Assembly: GCA_002794785.1 (NCBI GenBank)
Contig: NBBA01000017.1
Location: 62,001-126,000, forward strand
Direction: 5' to 3'
Source of the DNA: Coniferiporia sulphurascens
Lineage: Eukaryota; Basidiomycota; Agaricomycetes; Hymenochaetales; Hymenochaetaceae
Length of the DNA stretch: 64,000 nucleotides
Both the position numbers and the translations under genes were made by a program. Each line of letters opens with the position of its first letter. Within the stretch, counting starts at the first letter, position 1. The notes under the pieces were generated by a model. The model saw only the letters and a list, made by a program, of their open reading frames with translations, did not search any database and had not been told where the DNA came from. Below, piece after piece: positions 32,201 to 43,812 of this stretch.

Positions 32201-33141
32201 GTTGTACTTGACGCCTGCACATATCCCGGACTCCCCCATCGAGCCTGCGAACCAGATAACAGTCGATCAGGTGGACCGCGATGTGCGTATGATGATTGCG
32301 GGAGCGGATGTCCAGCCCTTCTTCCAGCATGTGATGAGCGTTTCAGACCTTGTTGGCCAGCTGGCTGCAGGTGATACGTTGAGCGCCTCTGGGTTGGGGG
32401 CTGGGGTAGGGGCGGGGCTGGGTGAATATCCTGGTGTTGTGAATATGAATATGATGCCCTCGACCGACGTCACTATGGGCGATGTGTCTGGCGGCAGTGT
32501 CGCGAACCCGTTCGAAAGTGTCGACTTGCGCAAGCTCGGGCTGGACCCGAGTGCGCTCAGCAGCCTTGCGGCGCAGCTCGGTGTACTGCCGGGTTTCAAC
32601 CTTAATACTGGTGCTGACGGAAGCGGCAGCGGGTCGGTGGACCCTGGAGCTGCGGCGTATGCCCAGCAGGGTGCTCAGGGCTGGAGCGCCTACTCGCAGC
32701 TAAATCAACAACAGCTACAGCATCCGCAGCAACAGCAGCAGCAATCGTATGCAGACTACGGATACGACGAGCGAGAACGTGAAGAGCGCGAGGCGCCTCG
32801 CGGCGGACGCGGAGGGTCACGCGGGCGGGGGCGCGGTGGACGCAGTCGCGGAGGCGGTGGCGGTGGAGGGGACCGCGACTTTAAAAGTAGACGGAGACAA
32901 TGCAATTTTTACGCACAAGGAAGGCGAGCGTCTGATCTCTTCCCCCTCTCATGTTCCGGTCCTCCTATCCTCTTTTGGTGTGAGACCCGCCCGTCATGTG
33001 CAATCCTGGCTAATATTTTTGCGTTTTTTTTTCTTTTCTATGTGCGTTACTTCCCGGCGCTGTGACGGATACAGTTGCAAATTTGGAGATCAATGTCACT
33101 TCAGTCACGACGGCCTGCCGGGGCAAGGCTATTACGAGTGA
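29273..33141 (+). CDS. PNUTS-like PP1 regulatory subunit (TFIIS-N, RVxF, CCCH)
   Basis: PNUTS (PPP1R10; fission yeast Ppn1) targets protein phosphatase 1 to RNA polymerase II and the cleavage-polyadenylation machinery for termination. Nine exons (29273-29450, 29553-29847, 29913-30600, 30696-30798, 31096-31179, 31366-31898, 31949-32051, 32104-32929, 33075-33141) give 958 residues. A Q/P/N-rich head carries a poly-Q run. The TFIIS N-terminal fold is at about 295-450: KVKTLVAPTALTGAGAVKEL, then LLTNWLKAAV, MPLLHILDRLPLNVAQLANY, IKDMASNVERKWRTLLEE. Near residue 600, KKRKSVTWAPEG is an RVxF-type PP1-docking motif as in PNUTS. A Gly/Arg-rich RGG block then a CCCH finger (CNFYAQG, then CKFGDQCHFSHD) close the protein. 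The donor of the last intron (GTCTGA) is weak, so the finger spacing at that join is uncertain. Confidence 0.88.
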
Positions 33142-34516
33142 TCGGCTACGGCAGCAGCCGGTGCCGCCGGCCACTAGCCGAAGCAAGGGTCGCGTTGCCC
33201 TGGACTACTCCGCCCTTCCTTCAACGCATTTGTTCACACGCATCTTCCTTCTTTCTCCTTCACGCATTCTGGTACACTGGAGACTCAATACATTTTCCCC
33301 TCTTCTTTCATCAGTTCGGTTTACTCTACAGATATATATCTTTACTTTCTTCCGGCCCACTCCTTTTGACTCTGGCTTTGTTTCTGTTTTTCGGTCTTGT
33401 CTTTACAGATTTCTGTTTCTCTCTTCCTGGGCCTGCTGGGCCCCGCATAGCATTTGCACTGTACGCATACCCATCCCATTCCAACCCAACACATCCAAGA
33501 CAACCACCCGCCCACCCCAGTCATTAATGTAGTCACCCATCTGATTAAAATTAGGACCACGCATCCCGCATAGCTGCACTGCTTCTCCGCACGTAGTACA
33601 GGATATTTTATGTCTCTGTTCCTGCTTCTCAAATCAAGACGGTAAAACCTGTGCTCTAGCGAGTAATTATTAAAGGGGAATATTAAATTAGCGGTATATA
33701 TGTATGAGCGTTGCTGGAATTCATTCGTCTTTCTCTCTGCTTTACGTGTTTGAATGGATGCTCGCGGCGTGTTCTGCGGGAAATTTCTGGCATGCGCGTA
33801 GAAGAGGTGTCTGCTGACACGGACATGAATTGCTACGTCCGTAAGAAATGGCATGCGCCTGAACGGGAATGAATAACATGTCCCGTCCGATATCTACAGG
33901 CGCCGGTACTAGTCCAGGCTGAAGCCTGCCCGAGTAGCCCCGCAGCGTCTCGCACAATCGAAGAGGAAGCAGGAGATGTGTGAATGAACTCCTCGTGCTA
34001 CAACAATATGCTCCTAATCTAGACCCTTTACGTTGCATACACGTACACTCACTAGTACTCACTCCCCCGCCCTCCCGCCACTCGATCATCTGATCTATGC
34101 CAATGCCCTCCTCAAGTTCCAATTCAGTCACAATAACGCCGCGTTGCTGAGGCGAGGCGGGCGAAAGTTACCACGGGTCTCGCGATAAAATAGGAGATAG
34201 CGGTAATAGACCGAGATTGGGTTTAGGAATTAACCTCACTGGACAGACCGGTCCCGGGGTACGCTCCGGGTCGAAGCCGGGGCTCGGTCGGGGCCGGGTG
34301 TGCTAAACGAGATATCGATCGGCGCTTACGGACGCTCAGTTCCCGTTTAGGGTCGATGTGGTGGCGAGGGGGATGGAAGCCGTATGCACGGCCCGCCGGA
34401 CTTGAGTTTTTTTAGGAGGGATTTTGCGCATGCATGTTAGAGGAAAGAGACTTGGCGGAGGATGAGCGCATTTGCAGACACGGATAAGCTCCGGAGAAGT
34501 AGTGATTTGTGCGAGA
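33142..34516. other. Convergent intergenic region, PNUTS-like gene and IMP3
   Basis: About 1.4 kb. The first 350 bp is pyrimidine-rich and probably 3'-UTR. Around 34235-34310 there is a GC-rich block (CCCGGGGTACGCTCCGGG and GGCTCGGTCGGGGCCGGG) that can form short stems. No gene or tRNA could be recognised. Confidence 0.4.
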
Positions 34517-35299
34517 TCAGAGTAGGTCAAAGTCGTCCAGCTGTAAGAATGAAATTAAGTACGTGTGCGCAGTACGGGAATGGAAAGTGTAACGGACCTC
34601 GTCATTATACTGCATAACAGTTCGTTTGAGCTTGGAGGTGTCGACCCAGGTCACGAAGTCTTCCATGTGTCTATGGCAATGTGTCAGCCATCCAGTGCAA
34701 GCGCACGCCGTACTGACATTCAGTTTACCTTGTTACCAAGAACGCGGGATCAGAGATAGTGTCCGGACCTACTCGCACATGCCCCTGTTCGATGAACTTG
34801 ACGGCGGCACTAACAGTCTCGGCCATGCGCGCGGCACACATGACAACGGCAAGACGACGACGGCAGAACGCGGCAACAGTCAGCTTGTTCTCGACGTCGG
34901 AGAGCTTGGCAGCAGCGCTGAGCACGCCCATGTCGTAGAGCTTGCTGAGCAGGGCGCCCTCCATCTTGGCACGAAACGGGTCCTGGGCGGGCAGTAGGGC
35001 AAGGCGGTGCGCATAGCCGCGCAGCGAGCCGCAGAGTTTGTTGTACCTGTCGCACTATCAGACACCTTTTTTTCATGAGGGAAAAAGTAGCGTACTTGTG
35101 GTAGTCCTCTCTGTCTTGGATGTGGTACCTCCGCATGACTTTTATTTCGCGCAGATTCGCATCTTGCTTCCACTGTAAAATTTTAACCTTAGCTGTGAGC
35201 CGAGAGCGCACAAGCGAAAGGGAAAGAGGAGACACTTGCGTTGAGGAAGTCAACCTTCTTGAGCAGTCTCTGCTCATGGTGTTTGAACTGTCTGACCAT
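34517..35299 (-). CDS. IMP3: U3 snoRNP protein IMP3
   Basis: Imp3 helps pair U3 snoRNA with the pre-rRNA in the small-subunit processome in the nucleolus. Five exons (35240-35299, 35096-35172, 34729-35046, 34598-34670, 34517-34540) give 183 residues, the same length as yeast Imp3. The reading is typical throughout: MVRQFKHHEQRLLKKVDFLN, WKQDANLREIKVMRRYHIQD, REDYHKYNKLCGSLR, then the S4 RNA-binding domain FCRRRLAVVMCAARMAETV, FIEQGHVRVGPDTISDPAFL, and the end WVDTSKLKRTVMQYNDELDD. The first intron begins GCAAGT, a GC-AG intron; only this junction gives the conserved DFLN-WK join and keeps the frame. Confidence 0.97.
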
Positions 35300-36610
35300 G
35301 GTGGTTGTTGTTTGTGGAATGAAAAGCGAGCAAGCGAGCCGCGTCCGCCGTGGGATGCCGCGAGGCAGATCGACACGGGTCCCACCCACTGATGCTCACA
35401 AACATATAAACTTTTTATTATCACATATTTTACGCTGTGAACAAAGTATAAAATATATAGAGGGGATACATTGGCGGCTTGAATGCTTTTCGTCGCGTGG
35501 TATTGTCGAAGAGTCGAGGAACGGCGAGGGATGCGAGCCGCATCCGGGCGTGAGATCAAATCAAGTTGCCGACAGCGCGACCCCCCGCCTTCCCTAATCC
35601 TTCCTCCGCCCCCCGTCTCCTCCCTCACCCGTCGTGCGCCGTAGCGCCGCCCCGACACGCTCGTAGTCGTCGCAGCCGCTGCCCTCCTCTCTCCCAACAT
35701 CTCCCATCAGCGACCCCATCACGGCATAGGCAGTGTGCTGATCCCATCTATCCCTGCGTTTTCAACTTAGCTCCCGCCGCGGAAGCTCCAGCTTCGCCTC
35801 AGCACGTCCGACTTTTAAGCGAGCCTTGGTCTGCGTACCCGTGCGTTAACAACCCGTTTGCTATCGTCGCGAAACCACTGTGCTTACAACTTGTCTCTTT
35901 TTTTTCATCCGTCGTGCGGCTCGCACCCCGACACTCGATTTTGTCCCCGTTATTTGACCCATGTCCGCGGACGTTTCCCGGTATTCGTCTTCCTACTGAC
36001 TCCCCATTCACTGTTCTTCACGGCGTTCCCGCTTCGTCTCGAATACAGTCGCTGGTGCTTATCTGAACCCTGCGAGAGCGCGTCGACGCCGTTACTCGCT
36101 CTTCTGACGCGGGAAGACAAACTTGGTGTGTATATTCCCTGCTTCTGTTACCTATTTCAACACTTCATTTATTCTTCTGCCACCTGCCGTCTGACTCTTT
36201 CAAGTGCCGTGATCGTAGCCTTTCAACGCGCTCCACTTCCTTTTCTCGAGCTTCGGTAAGCTGTTGCAGAACTCTGGTGCACCGCGGGTGGTTGTGCTCA
36301 TTGTCGTTGTCGACTCGCTATCTTCACCACAAATACGCGTATTGACGTCTAATCTCCAACTTCATATCTCGTCCTCGTGTTGTCTGCACCAACAGGCAGA
36401 GAACCCAATTACACGCCCACACGCGTTGATCTCAGGAGCTAGTCGTGGAACGTAGAACCAGTGAGTTCCCGCGTTCAATTTACTAGGACGACATCCGTTA
36501 ATCGTCCCGTCTCCAACGTCACTCTTCGACCACGACTCGTTCTCTGGGTCTTTTAGTCTAATCACTCTGCATCTTACACGAACGCGAACACGACCACGAG
36601 CACCATCACG
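35300..36610. promoter_or_regulatory. Divergent intergenic region, IMP3 and LDB-type gene
   Basis: About 1.3 kb between start codons on opposite strands. The right 900 bp is pyrimidine-rich on the plus strand and probably holds a long leader of the LDB-type gene, possibly with introns. No separate protein gene is convincing here. Confidence 0.5.
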
Positions 36611-39600
36611 ATGAATCATGCCCGGCCGCACATGCTTAACGGCGTCGGCGTCGGCTTCCCTCCCTCCGCAGCCACTGCTGGGAACCTCGGGAACCTCAAT
36701 GGCCTCGGAGGCATGGGTGCTATGGGGAACATGGGTGGTATGGGAAACGTAGGCAATGCAGGCAACATTGGTGGCATGGGTAGCTTGGGTAACGTCGGCA
36801 ATATGGGCGGTATGGGTAATGGTCCCCACCAGCAGCACCCTGGCCAGCATGCAGGACAGCCTCCGATGAATCTCCTCCAGAACCATCAGCAGCAGCAGCA
36901 GCAGCAGCAGCACCAAAACCCACCTCCAATGGGTGGTCTGCACGCTGGTGCAAACCCTCCGCAGATGCAGGGCCATGCATCTGGTCAAGGAGGGCAATTG
37001 CAGGGCCAGAATCCACCTTCAATGGCGTATTTACAGCAACAACAACAGCTGCAGCTGCAGCAACGTGAGGTGCAGATGCGTCAGCAGGAGCGACACCGCT
37101 TGCAGCACCAGCAGCAGCACCAGCAGCAACAACAACAGCAACAGCAACAGCACCAAGCTCAACAGGGATTCCCGCCGCCTGGGGGGAATGGCGGTGGCGG
37201 ACTAGGTATGTCACCTATGGGCAGTTTTGGTAGCCCAAGAATGGCAGGCTTAGCTAGTACAGGGAACGTGGGTGGTATGGGCGCCATGGCGGCACTTGGG
37301 GGCATGGGCGGTATGGGCGCACAGGGGAACCTCAGTGGTGTAGGGAGTCCCGCTGCATATCAGAATATTCCGCAAAATTCGGCCATAGCACAGCAACTGC
37401 AGCAGGGAATGGCAATGCGTCGCGTACCAAGCCAAGCAGGTCAGTCGGGTCAACCGCAGCAGCCCATAAATAACGCGAGCATGAATATGGGTATGCTTGG
37501 TACAATGGGTGTTGGTGCAATGGGCGCCGGGATGGGTATGGGTCCCAATGGGCTAAGCTCACTGCGTCAAACAGGGATGCCCGGACCGCAACGCATTCCT
37601 ACCTTCCCTGGCGCACAGCAGCCAGGTCAACTGCAACCTGGCCAATCGCGCGGCGTTCAAGGACCACCAGACATGTCGTCAGGACTTACGGCCACAGTTG
37701 CGCATCATCGTGACCAGACGCAACACGCGATGACGAACCAGCACCCGCGAACGCCAAGTGTGCAAAACGTGAATCTGCCGATACCTCCTGGCGGGAACGC
37801 AAATCCCTTAAGCAACGCTGGCAGTCAGATTCCTAATCCCATTAATCCAAATTCTGTCACGCCCGGGCTACGCCGCACGCCCTCTGCGCAATCGATTGCC
37901 GCACCAGGTCTCATGCAGGGCGGTGTGCATTCCGGTCACCCGAATGCTCCGAACCATACAATCCCTAATCATCCCCAACATGCCAATCATCCCCAACAAG
38001 GCTCCAATCCCCCTCCGTTTACAAATCCTTTACATCATGGAATGCAAACCGCTCAACTCCAACAGCATCAACACCAACTTTCTGGACAGCAGCATCATCT
38101 TGGGCAGCATCCTCATCCTCATCCGCAGTCGTCTGGACTACAGGGAGTTCCCATGCCTGGCATGGCTGGTACACACCAGCATGTGCCAGGGCCCGGTCCC
38201 GGTCCCAGCTCAATGCCTGGAGGAATGCCTAGTCACCAAGGACAGCAGCATCAGAATGCGGGATCTCCACCGCGCTCGGCAACTGGCGGCCAACCCCACC
38301 CGCTGACCCCCGCGATGGCTCCCACAGGTCTACGTCCTCAATCACGTACAGAGCAGCCCGCGATTCTTGGCTTTCCCGGGGGCACAACGCAGCCACCGTT
38401 CAACAATGTGTTGCGACAACCAAATCAGCATCAACTAGGACAGTCTGGACAACTTGGACACCCCTTTGGGCCACAGGGAATGGTCGTTGGCGGTCGCACG
38501 ACTCCCCAGCAAAGCCCAATGGCTGCACTGAGAAATTCACCTGGAGGACCTGTAAGTGGTCGGCCCGGCAGCTCCGCCGGAGGCGGCGGGGTCGGAATAC
38601 CCAATCTAGGAATGGTCGGGATAGGCGGACGTGCAGGTCCCGTGCCTCAAGGTGCTTCGGGTTTCCCGACACCCGCACAGCAGCTTCAGGCTGATCAGCA
38701 GGTTGCTCGTAATTTCGTAGGCGTGATGCCGAATGCACAGGGCTCGCAACCTCAGCGTTCGCCGAGTCGCGTACAAGCTCATGCACAACCATTTTCGAGC
38801 CCGCTGCAAGGCATGGGAGCTGCCCGGGCGAATTCGCCTGCGGCACACAGGCAGGGCACGCCTCTCGGTGGGACGCCGACGCTCGCCCATGCGCATCATG
38901 TCGGGATGCCGCGGGCTGTCGGTTCGCACCAGCAGCAACAGCAACACGCCCAACACCCACATACCATGCAACAAAACCGACCTCCGTCACGACAGGTTGC
39001 GACACCGTCGCTCCAACATAATCAGCCGCCACCGCAACAACAGGCGGGCCCGTCCCAGACGCCTCATACGCAACACGCTGGACTGCCTACGACGCCTGGC
39101 GCAGGATCAAGCGCACCGCTGCTCATGCAAGCACGTACTAATGTGGGAATAGGGATTCCTTCGATGCATGGGCAGCAGCAACCTCCACAGTCAGCAGGTC
39201 TTCAGCAAATACCACAACAGCAGAACATGCTTGTACATAACCAGCAACGGCCACCTACTCAGGACGGAGCTGCTCCTGGAGCAGGCTTGCTCCCGATGCC
39301 ATTCGTTGGCCTGCGGTGTGTTACAAGTACTTTCTACGATTCATTTTAGCTAAATTATTGTCTACTGCTCAAGATATCCTCCTTACCAACAAGCGATCAA
39401 CCGACTGCTGTCCCTTAGTGATACCTTGTCACAACCAAAATCGCCGGTGAGTAAGGTGAACGACTGTATGCCCCACGCTTCTCATGGTCACCCATTAAGC
39501 TATCGAAAGATTATTGGGAGGGGGTCGTTCAGGAGTTCTTCTCTTCAAAAGCCACTGTAAAGTTTACACTTTGGAAAGATAGCGCGCAGCAAGAAGCAAA

Positions 39601-40872
39601 ACCATTCGGTGCGTGACCGGTACAAAATAGATGATATTAATCCAACTTGTTGATCCTTTCATCTTTCAATTAGATATTAGTATGCCGATTCTTCCCCGAT
39701 TCTTCCTCGTCACAAGTCAGTCCGGTGTTCGGTCGATGTCTATCAGCTTGGAAAATGCAAAGGAGCGGAACTTGCCGACTGGGAGCGTCTATTCATCGTA
39801 CGTCGAATGCCCAAATGCTGCGTGGACGTTCCGCTACTCGAACGGGTACATTGTGACCTTACGTGGGACGCTCACGGCACACATAATGTTGCATCCAAAT
39901 GCCGCGTCGCCGCCCGTTCAACCCGTAAATGGCGCTGTATCGCCGGCACAGCTCTCATTAAAATTCGAACACATCTCCTTTAATGCGCGGACACATGAGA
40001 AGGCGCTCCGCATAGATGCGATTGAGGGTAAGCGGCGTGAACCCGTGCAGCGCACGCCAAAAATGAAAGCCGAGCCGAGCCCTGGGACGAGCACCATTGC
40101 GAGTTCCAGTAGCCCGCCGCAGGAAGAGGAGTATGGGAATGGGGAACTTGTCGTACATATTGATGGGGCAACCATTCCCGTGGAACCCGTCAATGCTTTC
40201 GGAATTCCACAAGCAACGATGAGGTGCCTAGAGGTAAGATAACATCTATAGGGTCCAGAAACACATCGTGCTAAATTAGACCTTTTTAGCTGGCCGAGAG
40301 TGTTGGACACATGTCTGATTTGATCGGGTTTTCTTTATTGACAAACTCGGGGCCGAAAGGTGTGTAACGACGTGTTCATTTGATCACTCGGCGATTAAGA
40401 TAAGTCTACAGATGCACTGAAAAAGTATGCGCATATACTTCGGGAACGTCAGCATATAATACCACCACCGCATCAGAGCAGTCCGGGCTATGCCATCGAT
40501 GGAAATTTCGCAAATAGTATGGCACCGAGTCCGGCTGTGACGCTATATCAGTCATCACCTGTTTCGGAGCCAGCCACAACAAACACGGGCGGCCTCCAGC
40601 CCCCTTCTTGTGTACCACACAGACCGGGCCAGACACAAGGCGATACCTCATCGCCGAATATGGCTTCCACCCCAGTGTCCGCACAAACGCCCTCTGCCCC
40701 ACCGCTGTCTGCTGGGCCAACGTCCACGAGCTCGACACCTATGCTCCCACCTGCAAACTTGAAACGTAAGGCGGGTGAGACTTCCTCCCCGACGACGACG
40801 GCGGCAGAGCAACAGCAACCACCTGCAAAAAGGGCGCAGCGTAAACGGAGCGTGCGACACGGGGGCAGTTAG
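36611..40872 (+). CDS. LIM-binding-domain transcriptional co-regulator (LDB/PtaB-type)
   Basis: Six exons (36611-39315, 39374-39446, 39500-39608, 39674-40233, 40290-40359, 40412-40872) give 1325 residues. About 900 N-terminal residues are low complexity: a G-N-M repeat block (GNMGGMGNVGNAGNIGG), poly-Q runs, and P/G/Q/H-rich stretches. The LIM-binding domain follows: YPPYQQAINRLLSLSDTLSQ, LSKDYWEGVVQEFFSSKATV, LPRFFLVTSQSGVRSMSIS, YVECPNAAWTFRYSNGYIVT, LRGTLTAHIMLHP, LSLKFEHISFNARTHEKAL, NAFGIPQATMRCLELAESVG and DALKKYAHILRER. These are hallmark blocks of the LDB1/SEUSS family. In fungi such proteins (PtaB, Mfg1, Adn3) pair with Flo8/SomA-type factors to control adhesion, filamentation and development. 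A Lys/Arg-rich nuclear signal lies near the end (PAKRAQRKRSVR). Confidence 0.92.
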
Positions 40873-41732
40873 CTTGCTTGCTTTCTGTCCTACTGCTTTC
40901 GTCTTAGTTTGGTCTTGGATCACAGACGCTGTTTCTTTATTGTGTGCTCAACTCTGTTTCTGTCATCGGCCCAATCCGCAAACGTCTCTGATTCTTCCTC
41001 TTCTCTCTTTTTACTATTTTTTTCTCCACTTCGTCTAATGCTTCTCTACTTCTGCTTTCCTTGCTATCTTCGCTCGCAATTCTTCTAGTAGACTGTATGT
41101 ATAGTGGCCCCGCGTGGGTTTCGTCATGTCGTACATTCCGACCATTGTCGTTTAACTGTTTTACTAGCGTTATTTTCTGAGTTGATGTCCCAGCTGATGT
41201 ACTTTATTTGCTTGCTCTATTATCGAGGAAAGAAAAAGACTGCCTCCGGTCAGCCCTCATTCATTTGTGCAGTCTTGGCTGACGCATTCTGGCTGGCAAC
41301 TCGTGGCTGACACTGAGGTATAAAGTCGAGTCGGTAGCGCAGTTCCACACTAGACGCCTTTTGACAAGGACCATCTCTTCTATCAGCCTTTCTACTACCC
41401 TGCTGGACAGTTCGTTTGCAACTTTTTTTATCGCTTGCCCGCTTACTGCTGCTGCTATTACTAAAGTTTTCGTCTGCGACGCCACCAAAGTATCAGCCAC
41501 CAGCGCGACGCGACGCGTTTGTTGGTCCGAGTCTGTCTATATAAGGAGTCTGCCACCCGGCTACCCCCTTGGCCATCGACCACCACTTTCCTCCTATTCC
41601 CCTTCGTTCTCTCCCTCGACGGGCTCCCTTGTTTCTTTTTTATATTTGTACATTCGCATCCTGCGTCGACTCCCCCCAACCCCGAACCGTAGTTTACATT
41701 TCCCCCTTAATTCTACCCCACCCCACGCAGCC
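40873..41732. other. Intergenic region, LDB-type 3' end to cyclin promoter
   Basis: About 860 bp between two plus-strand genes. The left part is T-rich 3' flank and the right 200 bp is C/T-rich leader of the cyclin gene. Nothing else recognised. Confidence 0.5.
41538..41544 (+). promoter_or_regulatory. Candidate TATA box of the cyclin gene
   Basis: TATATAA lies 195 nt upstream of the cyclin start codon, followed by the C/T-rich stretch usual for fungal leaders. Assigned from sequence and position only. Confidence 0.5.
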
Positions 41733-43266
41733 ATGGAATCCACCTCGGAATCTATGCTTCTCTCCGCATACATCGACCGTCCTTGCGGTGCATCTCTCAT
41801 CCCAAAATCCATGCACAACCCTGAGCTCATATCGCTCCTGCGCGCCCCCGTCTCCCCTGATATGGTCGCGTTCATCGCGCAGAAGACTACGAGTATAATT
41901 GTTGTCGAAGATGCCACCCGCGCTGCAGGCGCACTTCCGACGCCACCGCACACTCCGCACAAGACAACATTTTCAGAGCGCGACCTTGAGCCCCGCACTC
42001 CGCCGCTTCCACCCCTTGATGAGTTTATCTATAAGCTCGTCGAGTCGGCGAACGTGCAGACTGCGACGCTGCTGACGACTATCATCTATCTTGAGCGCTT
42101 GCGGCACAGGCTCCCAAAGATGGCGAAGGGTAAGCGGCTTTCTTTGGTTTTCCGACTAATAAAATCCGTCTGATATTCTTGTATGCCTCTTCTGCCTCCT
42201 AGGCATGGCTTGCACAAGGCACCGTGTCTTCCTGGCGACGCTCATCGTTGCGGCGAAGTACTTGAACGACTCTTCACCCAAGAACAAGCACTGGACCAGA
42301 TACGCAGGCATATTTGAGAACGCTGAGATCAACCTCATGGAGAGTCAGCTCATCTTCTTGCTCGACTTCGACCTTCGCTTTACTGAGGAGCAGGCGATCG
42401 AGTATTGGGCACCCTTCATGCCGCGCCGCAGTTCATCTCCCCAGCAAGATAGGGAGACGCGCCAGTCCGCGGTCAGCCGCATCAAAGCCAGCCGGCCTCG
42501 CTCGTACGGTGGCGTTCAGATGCCACTCACTCCCCCTTACGATGTGGTCGTGCCAAGTCTAGGTCTCCAAGCCGCTCGCTCTGAGTCATCCTCCGGTTGT
42601 CTTGACGTCCCAAGTTCGCGTCCTCAACCTCAGACACTCCCTTGTCCTTCTTTGTCCTCGTCTGGGTTTTCTCTTCATGAAACCACAAGATGTGAAACTG
42701 AGCCTGACCTTAGCATGGGTACCTTTGTGGAAGGCAGTTCTTCTGGCTCTGAAATGAAAGACTTGGGTGACGAGCGCAACGTGATATCTATTCCTGGGAA
42801 CGTAAACTTGGGCTCTCCTACGCATGGCTACCGTGCTGCTTCTTGTATCTCGTTTGTTCTCCCTCCGAAGCCGCAGCCTGTCCGATCTAACCCTGGCGGC
42901 CGCTCCTCTTCGTATCATATAACATCCGTCAACCAGCGCCGTACCTTCCAACAGAGCGAGTCGCGCTTATCCATGCAGTCTAGCTTGACAATGACTTCTG
43001 TCCCTCGGATACGAGAAAGCATATCAAGTGGACTTCTAAGTCGGATGTTTGGCAGCAACAGTACGAAAGAGAAACTAGACCGTCTGGACCGCGTCGAGAA
43101 AGACAAGGGTGGCTACGACTCAAACGCAATGCGCGGAAGGAACGACGCCATTGCAGCAGAGTCATTGCATAGAATTGGCAACAGGAGCGTCCGTGGGACT
43201 TCGCAGCTCATCCGTGCGCAGCGTTACTCGTGTTACGATAAAGATGTAGGGGTCGTTGCTATGTGA
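41733..43266 (+). CDS. Pcl/Pho80-type cyclin
   Basis: Two exons (41733-42129, 42203-43266) give 486 residues. The cyclin fold is at about residues 95-230: [40 protein letters not shown], then after the intron [40 protein letters not shown] and [19 protein letters not shown]. The N-DSSxxNxxW signature is characteristic of the Pho80/Pcl family, which activates the Pho85 kinase; Pcl1/2-type members act at G1 and in polarity. The C-terminal 240 residues are Ser/Pro/Arg-rich and probably carry regulation and degradation signals. An exact Pcl subtype cannot be given. The start is the first ATG after a long C/T-rich leader. Confidence 0.9.
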
Positions 43267-43812
43267 TTTACATTTTGTCCCATCTCTACCCCACTGTCGT
43301 GGATCTACCTACACACACCTCTTCCCCTTATAAACAATATTTTATACGAATGGCTCAGTCATCTATCCAATTCCCTCTAAAGTGTCTTGCATACAATTTA
43401 CGATTTATGGACTTTTACAACATCGTCAGCATTTCCTAATCACCTTTCATTCTCTTATCAACACATTTCCTAACCCCCATTGCACCGCCCAGGGAATATT
43501 ATTACCCTCATACCCGCAATTTTTATGTTCGTTCTTTATTCGGTTCGATTTGTGTTATTTTCTACCGACTGTAGTATTCATCAAATGTATCGTAGTTACA
43601 GGCTCCGTCAGGCAAGGATGTGGTTGCTTAATATATATGTTGATGGACCCAAAATGAAATGTTCAAGTCAAATAACAGAGCAGGAATAACATCGACAGCA
43701 AATAATACAATACAAACGACGAAGACTATGCGCTACAAATAACAACCAAAAATAAGTCAGTATACTAATCAAAAATATAAACTTCGCCACCACAGTCGCC
43801 GCTAAGCCGAGG
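43267..43812. other. Convergent 3' region, cyclin and WD40 genes
   Basis: About 545 bp of AT-rich sequence between two facing stop codons. No further feature seen. Confidence 0.5.

Noticed and set aside
32202..33065. Reading the PNUTS exon 8 straight through to a stop at 33065
   Set aside because: Read-through gives a hydrophobic nonsense tail, while splicing restores a CCCH finger that fits the PNUTS family.
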